Shown here in pieces: positions 21,599 to 33,085 of a DNA stretch of 64,000 nucleotides. The DNA is from Polyodon spathula (taxonomy: Eukaryota; Chordata; Actinopteri; Acipenseriformes; Polyodontidae), in the NCBI RefSeq assembly GCF_017654505.1, contig NC_054540.1:39382468-39446467 (forward strand). The letters are read 5' to 3'. The stretch's first letter is position 1. Each line of letters begins with the position of its first letter. The notes under the pieces are model-generated. The model made no database searches and was not told where the DNA came from. It saw only the letters and a list, made by a program, of their open reading frames with translations. The position numbers were made by a program, and so were the translations under genes.

Positions 21599-22081
21599 AG
21601 TACAATGACCTAGTGAAATCCACCCTGGCATTCTGTAACAGACCCACAATTGCATCTGATAGACCTAGGCTGACCAGTGGTCCCGTTAAGGGGCCAGATC
21701 CATAGTGGGAACCTGCTCAGTTCCGGGTTCCAGAGAGTACCTCTTGTTTGACTGAGGAGATCCAGGTGAAGCAGGATCTCCCAGGGCTGGCCTTGTAAGA
21801 GATGTCACAGGGTCGAGAGCCAGATTCTCTGGGAGCAACAGCATCGGCGAGAACACATACAGGGGTGCTCTTGGCCACTCGTGGGCTAGGGCGTCAACGC
21901 CGAGTGGACGCCTAAGCGGTGGAGGCAGTTCCACAAGGGGCAGTATGTCATCTCCACTGAGGCGAAGAGATCAACCTGCGCCTTCCTGAATCATTCTTAA
22001 ATACACTCCACCAGCCACCACTCTGATGGATGTGCACTATCCCTCGAGAGGAGGCCTGCTGCCCAGTTCATCACTCCAGGA

Positions 22082-22303
22082 TTATGCATCGCCCATAGGG
22101 ACAAATCCTTTGAGCACATGCCAAAAGCCGGACCCCAAGTTGAAGGCATCCATTGTCACCACTTGCCGGTTTAACACAACTCCCATCCGCACACCTTCAT
22201 GCAGATGAAAGGTCATCCTCCACCAGCGCAGGGCTGCCGAGCACATGTGAGACACTGTCAGCTGACGGTGTCTGTCATACTGAGCCATACTCGCAGCGGG
22301 CAC
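22082..22303 (-). pseudogene. DIRS RNase H-like region (element A)
   Basis: The frame reads RHRQLTVSHMCSAALRWWRM, then VVTMDAFNLGSGFW. This is the same block as 6392-6622 in element C (RLTVSYVCWEALHWWRH, VVMTDTFNSGWG). It is open for 73 codons but part of a broken polyprotein. Confidence 0.65.
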
Positions 22304-22345
22304 ATGCAGAGTAAACCCAGCTCAATGGCTAATACGGCTCAGTGG

Positions 22346-22740
22346 CTAATACCCAACAGTTTCTGGTCCAATGCCAAAGTAACCTCCAATCAATGTCGAA
22401 ACAGGGAGAGTAGACTTCCAATAGCTCATACTCTGTCGTCCGACAGGTATGTGTGCATCATCCTGGAGTCCAGCCGGGTCCCCAAGTATGTCATGCATTG
22501 CACCGGTGTAAGCTGACTCTTTGCATCGTTGATGGTGAGGCTCAGCCTCGCCAGATGCTCTGTCACAACTGCAGTGTGGGCCAGTGTTCCGCAAGGGGGC
22601 CAGGATAGCGTCTCTGCATTTTGAGTAACCCGGCCAGACTGAACGGAGAATGTGGCGGTGAGTCAGCATCTGGAACCTCCTTTCTTTCAAAAACCTGTTG
22701 AGGAACCTCAAGTCTAGGATGCCATAATTTCTTGATTCAA
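22346..22740 (-). pseudogene. DIRS reverse transcriptase with internal deletion (element A)
   Basis: On the minus strand it reads LDLRFLNRFLKERRFQ, MLTHRHILRSVWPG, and then jumps to SKCRDAILAPLRN. The 40 or so residues that hold DLKNAYFHVPI in element C, including the first catalytic Asp, are missing. The recombination junction lies near 22622-22630. This copy is non-functional. Confidence 0.7.
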
Positions 22741-22744
22741 TAAT

Positions 22745-23286
22745 AGTATAACCAAATTACACACACATACACCTCCCCCAAAGTAAGAAGAGTCCTGTGG
22801 CTGTAGCCCTGGTGGCCCTTGTGGTGGCCACACCTATGCTATGAAGATCAATTAGGGAGATTGGGATGTGTGACTTACAGTATGTTGATACAATATCTGT
22901 AATCTAATCAATTTTTCCCTTTAGACAAGACACAAACAATAATAACTATTCCTAACACGAGTACCTTTCACTCTGGTCGTGGTAGCATTCATCTCTCTTT
23001 CTCTATATTTACTTCTTTCTCCTAAGCTCTCCATCTAATGAGCCCGGAGTGGGTCCTTTTATATTCTATGGCTCCAGCCATTCCTAGGACATGTAGCAGT
23101 ATGGGAATTTTACCCCGTCCATGCCAACTTTCTCGCCGGTCTCAAATAATAAATAACAATGACGGACGGTCTTCATCCACCCACACTTAAACACAATATA
23201 ACAATGATACTACAAATGAAAATAATTATACACAAATAAATAAATAAATAAATAAATATACACAAGGTGTGGGCACCCTGTCACAG
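22745..23286 (-). mobile_element. LTR-like element F
   Basis: On the minus strand it begins TGTGACAGGG (23286), passes an (AAAT)n tract and a palindrome-like gtatggg...ccccgtccat (about 23099-23121), then a TATA box (atataaaagg, about 23055). The text gaccggcgaga near 23130 recalls LTR B1. The downstream end cannot be fixed and no target duplication is seen. Confidence 0.4.
23235..23258. repeat. (AAAT)n microsatellite
   Basis: Five to six AAAT units. Confidence 0.9.
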
Positions 23287-24370
23287 TAACATATAATCCC
23301 AGTCTATGAGAGCAATCCCATTGAAAAATAATGCCAAGCACAGCACATAAGTAACGGCATTGCACAGCTCTAAGCCAATTTGATAAAAACACCCCTTTTC
23401 CTCAGCAGGTTCAACGGTGTAGGATTTCCATTGTTGTTTATGACTTTGCCAGATGGGCTAGTTGTCTTCCGCAACTAGGATTTAAGAATAAGCGATAAAC
23501 CACATAAAGCCCTGTGATCAAAATGTTCCATCTGCATCACAAGGGCCAAGAGATTGAAAAATGATTGTTTTGATAAAGCAGCTATTGCAGCCGTCTCCAG
23601 CTGCTGCATGACCTTGGATTGCTTTTGCACTTTGTTCATACCTTTTTCCCTCCTCAGCTCTGGTTTCCAGAAATAGTGGTTTTTTTATTTTTATTTTACT
23701 GAGAAAAAGCCACTGACATCAAATATCTCTGCAACAGACATCAAAGCAACATGCAACACAAATTTCATTATAGGAAAATTTCTTATGAAGTTAAAGCTTC
23801 AAATTAGATTTGAAGCTTTTCAAATATTGTGGTTTTCTTATGTCTCTGTTAAGGTTCAGAAGTTACTTTTCAATTCCACTTCCCTGCTATAGATACATGC
23901 AATGTGAGGTAAAATCAAGCTGTGTCTTTATGTTACTAAGCTCCAGCACCATCTGGTGCAGACTAGTGTATTCCCAGCAAAACTAGAGGAAATGTGGTCT
24001 AAAGAGGCAGCTCAATTCTATAGAGAAACTTACATATATAGGAGGCAGTACCACGGGGGCAAGGGGGGCACTCACCCTCCCCCCTAAAACATTGGTGAGC
24101 GGAAATATGTAAATACAGTATTCCGTTATGTATATTATCTTTTTCTTCTTGATGAAAGCTGTTGTCTGTCAGTGTCAGCGGCAATACAATAAGCAAAGCA
24201 GGAATAGAAACTTGTCTCTGGTTTGAATAACAAGTTGTAGAAATCAAATAACTGGATGCAGACTGATTACTCTGAATAAACTTTATGAACAAGTAACCAA
24301 ACGAACAGTACAATTAGCACTGACACATGTAGTCTGCTAGTTATTTTTAATTACCAACATTTTTTTTTTT
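23287..24370. other. Non-coding; possible hAT end near 24045
   Basis: Mostly unique-looking AT-rich DNA. At 24045-24088 ggcagtaccacgggggcaag and cactcaccctccc resemble terminal sequence of another hAT family. No partner end was found, so no element is called. Confidence 0.3.
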
Positions 24371-25250
24371 TTTTTTTTTTTTACTTTCACTAATAGATTT
24401 TAGCACTTATTGGAAACTTTAATACTTACATAAATACATGCACGTTCACTGAAAATAGTTAGAAAAATAAAAATGTATGGGTAATTTGTTCTTTTGCATG
24501 TTTTAAATGTTTTTAAGAGGTGAATCTCTAGGGAATGTTCACTTGATCATGTGTTCCTGTACAGTACAACATATCTTTTAATTGTCTTTACTTTACCAAT
24601 TGTTAAGGATACGGTTATATCACAGTGAATTTTGTCATTTGTTTCCACTCAGAGTGAAAATAAGAAGTGAGCAGGACACGTCTTTTGAATTTGCAGCAAT
24701 GCAAAGTTTAAGCTGTTAGCAAACGCCAAATAAAGGTGAAAGCTTGCACAGAACTACAAGCAATAGGCGAAATTATGTTAATTAGTAAGTAATTAGCAGA
24801 GCAATACCCAAACAATTTAATGAAAGCAGAGGGAGCAGTTTAAAGTAGAAACAAACTTCAAATGAATCAAAGCCTTTTGTGCACAATATATAGATCTGCA
24901 TACCCTTGATAATGCAAATCCTAGGGAGAGGACAGGTTAAAGTTTTGGAGAAGCGTGAAGCCCTGACCTGCAGCTCTTGCAATCGTTCCCTGTGGTGTTT
25001 AACAATCCCTGTTCGTGTAGATGCAGAACAAGCTTTTAACAATGTGTCACATGTTGCAAAAGTGAACTTTTACTGAAACCATAGCTGTGTTTAATAGACA
25101 TTAATGAAAAGATTATTGTAGAGAGTTGCATCACACAGTGAAGAACTTTTCTGAAGCAGCAGAAAGGAGCAGCAACTGGCTGTGGTTGAGACGGAAAGAT
25201 TCTGGATGGGGATCTCAAGCTCAATAGAAAGAAAGTAACGCTGATATACA
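24371..25250. other. Non-coding, no element recognised
   Basis: Begins with a T-run (about 24360-24382), then AT-rich DNA. No exon or repeat family seen. Confidence 0.45.
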
Positions 25251-25640
25251 AGTAAGTAAGCTGAGCTGAGCTGAGTGGGGGATGGAGGGGGGTGATGTTG
25301 GGACGCCAGAATCACTGTTGAGCCCTCTTGAGGTGTCGTGGGCTAGTCAACGAAACATCGAGGATGGAAGGTGCCCACTTGAAGACCCCAGAAATGTACC
25401 CTACTTAGCTCAGTCCAGATGGTTGTCATGCTGATGCGCTGGAGAGACAGCACTGGGTTGATCCCCATTGAGCCAGCATCGCAGTCATTGTGTGTGCTGA
25501 TGCGCTGGGGAGGCAAAATTTGCTGATCCCCGGAGCCAGCATTACACTTCAGCAATCAACACCAGACAGAAGGATATCTACATCATCAGATGGAAAACAA
25601 CGCAAATGGATGGAGATGCATGGAGAACGTTAGTTTACTG
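25251..25640. repeat. Unclassified repeat-like segment with an internal duplication
   Basis: GC-richer than its surroundings. Two imperfect units of about 65 bp start ctgatgcgctggagagac (25431) and ctgatgcgctggggaggc (25497), each followed by tgatcccc and agccagcat. A run of ctgag repeats lies at 25260-25275. It looks like part of a dispersed element, but I cannot name it. Confidence 0.4.
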
Positions 25641-26419
25641 CAAAGCTACGTCTTAGTTGGTGCTTATCTTGGCGAGAGCAGAGTTCAAATCAGCATGAAG
25701 TTCAACATCTACTCTCATGTAATGGAAATCTAGGTTTTTTACCTTCTAGTTTCGTTTTGTTTGTGTAAACTGTGGCGTGCTGCTGTAGAAAATGCTGCAC
25801 TACTGTACAACTGTAGAATCAAATTCAGTTCCCCATGAAATATGGTTTCCCTTGTTTTCTTAATATTAGAGTCACATTATAGGCAACACAATGTTTATGG
25901 GTGCTGTTTATTTAGAAAATGTAGATATTACAATTTAACTTAAAAAAGCATTATTTTTATGTTACATTGTTTATTTTACTCAATCATTAAGTGTATGAAG
26001 TTCACGGAAGCTTAACATGAAGCTTAACAAGTGCTGTGCGTATCTGCAGAAGATTCAGAATTGCCGGGAACCTGCTTTGATTAAATCAGCAGGGCACATG
26101 TTGGGACAAGAGAAAGACTGATAAGCGCCTGCGTGCAACAAACAGGGGGCACTGAATTTCATAAGGAACTGAATTTGATACTGTATTACTATTCTTTTTT
26201 TTTTTTTAAATTATGTCTCAATCCTAAAATTCTAGGTGATGCAAAATGTCTGGCCATAGCAATATATTTGTGTGTTAAAATATACTGTATCTGTTAAAAC
26301 AAAACCTGTTAATTACATGTTGAATACATTAAACATATGTTTATTTAGCACAAATATTAAAATAGTACAATGTATTACATTAAAAAATATATTTGAAGCC
26401 GTGATCATTCCTGAAATTG
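25641..26419. other. Non-coding AT-rich spacer
   Basis: No gene or repeat family recognised. A T(11) run lies near 26196. Confidence 0.45.
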
Positions 26420-26640
26420 TCAATTTTCAGCCATGACTATGATGTGATTTTTATATATGTGTGGGGTAAAGGGCTTTTCAACATCTCAGTATAGCAATCT
26501 GAGCTTCAGAACAAAGGTCTGGCTCCTAGCACCTCTTTTATACATTGGGTCAGATTACAATTAGCAATCCATTTTGAGTCTGATCACATTCCGCACATGT
26601 TTTTTTTTTCCAGGGATGGGGTTAATTCCTGCCAAATTTA
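26420..26640 (-). mobile_element. LTR-like fragment with promoter motifs
   Basis: On the minus strand the sequence ggcaggaattaaccccatcc (about 26613-26632), a T-run and a TATA box, tgtataaaagagg (about 26541), occur in the same order and spacing as in LTR families B, C and D. No ends or duplication are identifiable. Confidence 0.35.
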
Positions 26641-26679
26641 CCAAAAATCTTCAAACTTTATTTACAACACACAACAGAA

Positions 26680-27070
26680 GCCCATTCAGAATTTACAAAA
26701 CACTACTGTACTAGAAGATATTTCCTACCTAAGACCCTAGACTATTATGACCCACCATCCCCTCATGCTTTTGTTTATATTTTTTGTTCCAACCCTTTTA
26801 ATTCTCAAATCTATTCTATATTATTTATTTCTATTTATTTACTGTATTTTCTTCTCCTTTCCATTCTGCCGACACGACTATCTGGTCACTCACACCTCTG
26901 CAACCTCAAGAGCCCATTAAGAGAGCTTTATGAGACCATTCACACTGTATCAGTTGGGGAATGAGTTCACACTCCAAATAGTATATATAGTGAATCTCAA
27001 ACCCTCCCAACACTTGAAGACACTGAAAAAGACTTCTAGTCAAAACATGTGTCACTGAGTGTTTAATAGT
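26680..27070 (+). mobile_element. Possible Penelope-like element 3' fragment
   Basis: The segment cttgaagacactgaaaaaga followed by cttctagtcaaaacatgtgt (27011-27052) resembles the gaagaaggc..tagccgaaacg phrase seen at the 3' end of many Penelope-like elements in fishes. No RT or GIY-YIG coding sequence survives upstream, so this is tentative. Confidence 0.3.
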
Positions 27071-28670
27071 TTACATAGCAGCAATTGAAAATATGAAATG
27101 GTTTATGACATATTAGCAATTGTTTACCGTCTCTAAATTTTCACATATATAGATATATCTATATAAATATAATAGCTATTATATATATTATATATATAAG
27201 GAGAGTGTTTCACAAACTTGCTTGAAGTTAGGTTAGATGACTCCCTATCTCCATCGTTTCCTAGCAAAGGAAGGCTTGTGGATCACTAAACTGGGTGTGA
27301 TTTGATCCCACAGGACAGAGGAAACAGTTTTGTCCTTTGTCGGTGCCCTCTACTTCTTTAAAAAAAAAAAAAAAATAACTTGTTGGCTTTCCAGATATGA
27401 ACCTTTAAAGGACACTACACTTTGAACAGATTTAAGAAATTAACTTGATTAGATTTCAGCAGATATTCTAACAATAGCTATGATCTACTAATCTTTATCA
27501 AAGATCACGGATCAAACGGCAAAATCTTATAAACTATTGATGGAAAATGGCAAGTTAAGAATGTAGTGCCTCAACTAAGCTTTTAAAAACAGACAAGTTC
27601 AACATATTTCAAAATATGTTGTTGGGATACATTATATAGAAGATTGTGACAAATAAGGATTATACAATCCTCTGCTCCCGCCATGCACTTCTTAAAAGCA
27701 GATATCCATATTAAACGAGAAAGAATTTAGATTAAAGGAATTTAAAATCGTGGCCCACAGTGGGTAGGAAATATCAAAGCTATGTTTAATGTTTGTATTG
27801 TTCTTATTATTTAGATGTACTCATCACATCCTAGTGGCAGCTGGTACACCAGACTAATAATATTAACCTTCCCCCTGCAACACTCTTACTATAGTTGATG
27901 TAAGAAATACATCAGAAAGGAATACCACATACTGTAGAACAATCATATACATTACATACATCTACTGGGGATACAGCAAAACAAATACATACTTCAAAAG
28001 GTACAGGATCTATTATGATATTTTGAGCTCCTCAGAAATAAACACAAAAAATCAATTTATCTATCTATTTAGGATGTCTCTGTCTAGCAAATAGAGGAGG
28101 AAAAGTTGTAGTCCATTCAGGGAACTTTCAAAGTGAAGAACATTTAAAAAAAAAAAAAAAGTGTACCCCACCCCCCTTTGTGGTAACCACTGGTCTTCTT
28201 TTTCGTGAATGTTTTGTATTTGCACACCTCCCAGTGGACTATCCAGGAACAGTGACGTCTTTCAGTCCTTCCAGGTAAATAAGTAGTATAGTTTGTACCT
28301 TGTTTACTGTTCCTTGTATTTGCAGATGTTAATTGTGACTTTTTTTTCCTTCCACATATTCCTGTGCAATAAAACACTCCCAATGCAACAGTCCAATCCT
28401 AGTTCTGTAGTTTTTGCTTTACCTTTCTTCTTGCGCACTGACACAAAAACCAAGCTCTCATTAATAACAGAAAAAGTTGATAACCCAATCGGTCTCGTGT
28501 AGATTCTTTGTTTGCCCAGCTTCTATGCTGAACACAACCAGCACACTTTCCTTTGGGCTTTAATAAAACTGAGCCTGCAGTTGAAATTCAAACATAGTTC
28601 ATTCTTCTCTTTAGTTAAAGAAAAATTAGTAGTTACTAAGTTACCAATACCCAATCAGCACAAGTAAAAC
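27071..28670. other. Non-coding, AT-rich
   Basis: Contains a TA-rich patch (27145-27200) and A-runs at 27359-27374 and 28146-28160. No gene, exon or repeat family recognised. Confidence 0.45.
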
Positions 28671-28675
28671 AACAA

Positions 28676-28735
28676 AACTGGCTCTATTAAATTATAACTG
28701 GCTTTATTAAATTATAACTGGCTCTATAAATTTTG
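28676..28735. repeat. 20-bp tandem triplication
   Basis: Three consecutive copies of aactggctctattaaattat with one or two changes each. Confidence 0.85.
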
Positions 28736-29645
28736 TAACTCACTGCTAAGTCTTTCTACAACACATGCAACCACTCCAGCACTTCCTGGTTCGGCCCACT
28801 TCCTGAGCTTTACCAGCTTCCTTTATTCCTGTTCCTTAGCTCAATCTCTATCTTGCTGCCTCAGGAGCTCACTCATTCACCACTGCCTATTTTTCTCACA
28901 GTGGCCATTAGTGGTGAAAATAAAAAGTGGCAAACGTATAAAATAAAAAAAAAAAAAACATACCCGACCTGGATTCCCATAATGATACTAGATCGGAGGT
29001 TTTTAAACCTAACCTATTTAGGTAGCATCCCTCGACGACTTTGCCACAATACCTACATAGAGGGACCAGAAACTACAGTTCCCAGTGACCATCAGGAAAC
29101 CAGGCAGTGCATGACGGGAAAAGGCAGTGATTTTAAAAGGTTGTTAGGCAGGAGAGAGGGGGGAGAGGTTTCGACTGTTGAGGGTGGTCGTCGGGAGAGA
29201 CCGGAAGCAAGTGTGACTTTGGATAGGGGACGAAGTGGGAGAGTCAGGAGTGGATGAACAGCGGCAAATTGAAAATATTCAGCCAGGCGAGGAGTGGTTT
29301 GGAAAAACGAGGACGGGGAGGAATTGGGATGGATAAGAAAAGGGAAAGGAGTGTTTACGGAAGAAATCGAGGAGGGACAGGTTGGGGAGGGGGGTGACTG
29401 TGGACTGAAGAAAAATGACAGAGAAAAGAAGTAAAGGAGAGGAAGAAATGGAAAGTATAAATATGGGATGCAAAATAAAAAATGATTCAGGTGGAGAAAG
29501 GGATGAAGGTTGACATGAGTCAGGAAAGAAAAACAAAGGGGAAAGTAAGGAAGTAGAAGGCAAAAAGGAAAATTTAGGGGTGATTATAAAATAAAAAAAT
29601 AAAAGATAAAGATCTTAACAATGTTAACCCATTAAAAGTGGCTGA

Positions 29646-30190
29646 ATGGATTATTGTGGCTCTAGGAAGAGTAAGGCAGTGAAAAAGGTAAATGGCAGAG
29701 GTTTATTAATTGAGTGTATGAGTAAGTCTCGGAGGAAAAAAGTACTGGGGTTAGAGGAGCTAGGCCAAATCCCAACTGAAAGTTACATAAGGCAGGAAAA
29801 GAAAACGTGTAAAGGGATGATATATGGGGTGATGATGGACATTACAATAGAGGAGTTAGAGGAAGAGTTCAGGTGTTGGAGGTAAGGCGTTTTGGGAAAA
29901 GGGATGAAAAGGGTGAAGTTAAATCTACAACAGTGGTATTAACATTTGAACTAGAAAAAATGCCTGAGCAAGTAATTATTGGATTCCAAAGATTCAGAGT
30001 GAATGAACATAGGCCATCATCTATAAGATGTTATAAGTGTCAGCTATTTGGTCATAGGCATTTCTCCTGCAGGGGTAAAAGAAGATGTGCTAAGTGTGGA
30101 GGGGATCATGAGTTCAGGGATTGTGATGTAAAATGACAGGGTAAGTGTTGTAACTGTGGTGGAGAACATAGTACAGCTTTTAAAGGATAT
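29646..30190 (+). pseudogene. LINE ORF1 with CCHC zinc knuckles
   Basis: Two overlapping frames (29646-29885 and 29873-30136) together give an RNA-binding-type ORF1 C-terminus: GMIYGVMMDITIEELEEEF, EVRRFGKRDEKGEV, RCYKCQLFGHRHFSC, RCAKCGGDHEFRDC, and after a stop GKCCNCGGEHSTAFKG. The zinc-knuckle spacing C-x2-C-x3/4-GH-x4-C is clear in the first. A frameshift near 29880 and a stop at 30136 inactivate it. Confidence 0.7.
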
Positions 30191-30194
30191 GTGA

Positions 30195-30910
30195 AAAACT
30201 GGATAATTTGCAAGCTAAAGCAATAATGGTATGTATAGGAGCTATGATAGCTGCTCCAATAAATGCTATGCAGGTTTTGATAAATGAGATGTCATTGGAA
30301 TTAAGGAGAAAATGGCTAAGTATAAAATACTGGATAAAGGCTAACTCTACATACAGAATTTCCTCTGCAGAAAAGCATGGAAGATATGTGGAGAAACCAT
30401 TATAAAAAGGAGAGATGGGAAACAAATGGGGGCACGTTGGGGTATTGGATGCAAAAATGGATAAAGGAATTGGGAATTGAAAAGCTGAAGTTGGTAAAGA
30501 ATGTTAATATAAATGTGTTACTGGGATGGTTGGTGGAAAAAACAAATTGTTGTTTAGAATTGAGTGAGCAAGTGAAGAAAGGAAGTGAAACAATGGAATT
30601 GAAAAGAAAGAGTCAAGCTTTTGTAGAGAAGAGTGTGGAAGCTCTATGTGCATAGAAATGGATCCAAGGACCCAAAAACAGGAAGAGTGACAATGATGTA
30701 TTATATCCTAGAATTGGATATTTGTAAAATAGCAAGGATATCAGACCATGTATCAGTGTATGCTGCAGAAATGGTAGCTATACTATTTGCAATAGTTAAA
30801 ATAGCTGAAATAAAGCATAAAAAGGGGTCATATTTTCTGATTCTTTAAGTGCACTTATTGCATTAAAAGGGGAGTTTATTGATAGAAGAGATATCATGTT
30901 TGAAATAATG
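30195..30910 (+). pseudogene. LINE RT C-terminus and RNase H
   Basis: Frames at 30208-30405 (LQAKAIMVCIGAMIAAPINA, then LELRRKWLSIKYWIKANS) and 30377-30655 are RT-thumb sequence. Then NGSKDPKTGRV, VYAAEMVAILFAI and SDSLSALIALKGEFIDRRD give an RNase H domain with the acidic AE and SDS motifs visible. The usual YTDGS reads HRNGS. Frameshifts occur near 30395, 30650 and 30835. Confidence 0.7.
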
Positions 30911-31596
30911 TAACAACATAAGGAATGTACAGTAATGGGGATTTGGTGATTCCGCTGGGGTTGCAGGAAATGGGAGTCTATGTGAAAAAAATGATAGTAA
31001 ATGAATGGCAGGAGGGATGGGATGAAAGCATAAAAGGAAGGTTTTATCATAATATCCAGAAAAAGGTGAATAATAGTTGGTTGAATAAAGGATTGGGAAG
31101 GAAAGAGGAAAGAGCGTTGGATAGGTTAAGGATTGGGCATAGCTCTTTAAAAAAAACACCTATTAAGACTGGAGAATCTTGAAGATGGAAAGTGTGAAAA
31201 ATGTAAAGTTGCAGAAACAGTAGAACATTATTTATTAAAATGTGGGAAATATGAGGAGCAGAGAAAGAGAAGGAAGAGGAGGCTCAGGAAAATGGAAGTG
31301 TATGAGGTCAACATTAAGTGCTTGCTGGGAAAAGGGAAAGAGGAAGGGAGACTGAAAAGAGAAAATATACTGATGAAATATATAAAGGAAACAGGAAAAG
31401 GAGGAAAGTTATAAGTAATAAATAAAGATGACAGAAAAATAATGTAAAATAAAGACAGACAATGGACTACAGATAGAGGGTGCTAATCATCTAAAATAAT
31501 AGATGGAATGCACCCTATAGATTAACCAGAAGAAGAAGAGAGGGGGGAGAGAGAACAGGTGGATCAATCCATAATACAGCGGGCAAAATTAAAATA

Positions 31597-31845
31597 ACAG
31601 ACGAGAACGGGACGCTGCACTCTGCTGGAGTCTGCTATATTGAAGACTGGTGAGCACTATGGATTATAAACAGAATATTAAATGAGAACGGAATGCTGCA
31701 CTCTGCTGGAGTCTGCCATATTGAAGAGTGATTAACATTAAGGATTACAAACAAAATATCAGACAAGAGCGGGACCCTGCACTCGGCTTAAGTCTGCTAT
31801 ATTGCACGGAGGATTACAAATACCACCAGACAGAAGACCAACGCG
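31597..31845. repeat. About 81-bp tandem triplication
   Basis: Three units, each with gctgcactctgctggagtct or a near copy and ctatattga, begin near 31597, 31677 and 31757. The first two are 80 bp apart and the third about 82 bp further. The array sits at the head of the LTR-like segment that follows. Confidence 0.85.
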
Positions 31846-32203
31846 GTGGAACAATGCATACAACACGGATTCGGTCACAGTGAGTACATCGTGTTGTGTT
31901 TTGTTCCTGGTATGGGACTGGTACGTGTTTTATAAAAACCCTGGAAAATCCAGAAAGAGTCCATTACGGAAGAACTGTACTGTGTTCATTTAATATTGTA
32001 AACTTTCTTATGTTCTTAATTAACTAAATTAAATTCATTTATTAACTGTGAAGAACTTCTGTGTGTTTAATTTATTTAATTTTGGAAACATTAAAGAAAT
32101 GTATTATTTGCAATTACGGTCTGGATCACATTTATCTGCACTATAGACTGCAATACAGACACCATAGCCAGGTCCCAAACTACGTGAACGCACTTGTTTC
32201 ACA
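31600..32203 (+). mobile_element. Gypsy-type 5' LTR (element 1)
   Basis: Ends tttcaca at 32203, immediately followed by cttggtgtgagaagtgggat. The phrase tggtgtcagaagtggg marks the start of the internal region in many vertebrate Ty3/Gypsy elements. A ttttataaaaacc TATA-like box lies at about 31928. The start is unclear; the 81-bp tandem may lie inside it. The middle contains a short CR1-like tail at 31993-32018. Confidence 0.5.
31993..32018 (+). other. CR1 3'-tail-like sequence
   Basis: gtaaactttcttatgttctt is identical to the 3' terminus of CR1 copy 1 (about 48316-48335). It may be the stub of a very short CR1 insertion. Confidence 0.4.
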
Positions 32204-32402
32204 CTTGGTGTGAGAAGTGGGATTTGGTTAACCCTTCAGACATCTACTGCAGGACCCATTGGCTGTACAAGAATTGCAGACAAGATGGCCGACCTAGAGA
32301 CCATGGTTTGCATGTTAGCCACCTTCGCAGGTTGACAGCAGGTGAACATGCAGGTGCGACAAGATGCCATTCAAGCTCCGTCCCAGTCTGAAATCTCTGG
32401 AA
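32204..32402 (+). pseudogene. Gypsy leader and gag start (element 1), truncated
   Basis: Internal-region start following the LTR. A frame with MADLETMVCML (32286) is in the place of the gag start codon. It is cut off at about 32402, where a Tc1 element begins. Confidence 0.45.
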
Positions 32403-33085
32403 GACTGAAACAGGTTTCCCTCAAGAATTTCCCTGTATTTAGCGCCATCCATCATTCCTTCAATTCTGACCAGTTTCCCAGTCCTTGCCGATGAAAAACA
32501 TCCTCACAGCATCATGCTGCCACCACCACGATTCACTGTGGGGATGGTGTTCTCGGGGTGATGAGAGGTGTTGGGTTTGTGCCAGACATAACGTTTTCCT
32601 TGATGGCCAAAAAGCTCAATTTTAGTCTCATCTGACCAGAGTACCTTCTTCCATATGTTTGGGGAGTCTCCCACATGCCTTCTGGCAAACACCAAACGTG
32701 TTTGCTTATTTTTTCCTTTAAGCATTGGCTTTTTTCGGGCCACTCTTCTGTAAAGCCCAGCTCTGTGGAGTGTACGGCTTAAAGTGGTCCTATGGACAGA
32801 TACTCCAATCTCCGCTGTGGAGCTTTGCAGCTCCTTCAGGGTTATCTTTGGTCTCTTTGTTGCCTCTCTGATTAATGCCCTCCTTGCCTGGTCCATGAGT
32901 TTTGGTGGGCGGCCCTCTCTTGCCAGGTTTGTTGTGGTGCCATATTCTTTCCATTTTTTAATAATGGCTTTAATGGTGCTCTGTGGGATGTTCAAAGTTT
33001 TGGATATTTTTTTATAACCCAACCCTGATCTGTACTTCTCCACAACTTTGTCCTTGACCTGTTTGGAGAGCTCCTTGGTCTTCAT
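32403..33085 (-). pseudogene. Tc1 transposase, N-terminal two thirds
   Basis: The start MKTKELSKQVKDKVVEKYRS leads into two helix-turn-helix motifs (GLGYKKISKTLNIPQSTIKA and VSVHRTTLSRTLHRAGLYRR), with a GREGRPPK-like hook (AREGRPPKL) between them. The first catalytic Asp is in KVLWSDETKIELFG. A TGA in place of a Trp codon after GGGSMML ends the 193-codon frame at 32504. The same frame continues with [20 protein letters not shown] to the truncation at about 32403. The later D and E are lost. Confidence 0.9.

Larger units (their letters stand above)
15180..22740 (-). mobile_element. DIRS-like retrotransposon A, split by a hAT element
   Basis: Minus-strand DIRS sequence in two pieces, about 15180-15371 and 21599-22740. 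It reads through once 15372-21598 is taken out. The left piece aligns with the recombinase region of element B (shared tatggggca...aactgggtc), and the right piece continues in register (tgacctagtgaaat, then ggtcccgtt...ggggccag). Further right lie RNase H (22082-22303) and RT (22346-22740). Gag and the 5' end are missing beyond 22740. Confidence 0.75.
29100..31540 (+). mobile_element. I-superfamily (Nimb-like) LINE, internally deleted
   Basis: A purine-rich leader (about 29100-29640) is followed by an ORF1 with three zinc knuckles (29646-30190). The element then jumps straight to the end of the RT thumb and an RNase H domain (30195-30910), and ends with an A-rich 3' region and gaagaagaag near 31535. 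Endonuclease and RT palm, about 2.5 kb in related elements, are missing. RNase H after RT separates this clade from CR1 and L2. The Nimb label is from recall of fish elements of this type. Confidence 0.65.

Noticed and set aside
24045..24100. Second hAT element
   Set aside because: One end-like sequence only. No partner end, duplication or transposase was found.
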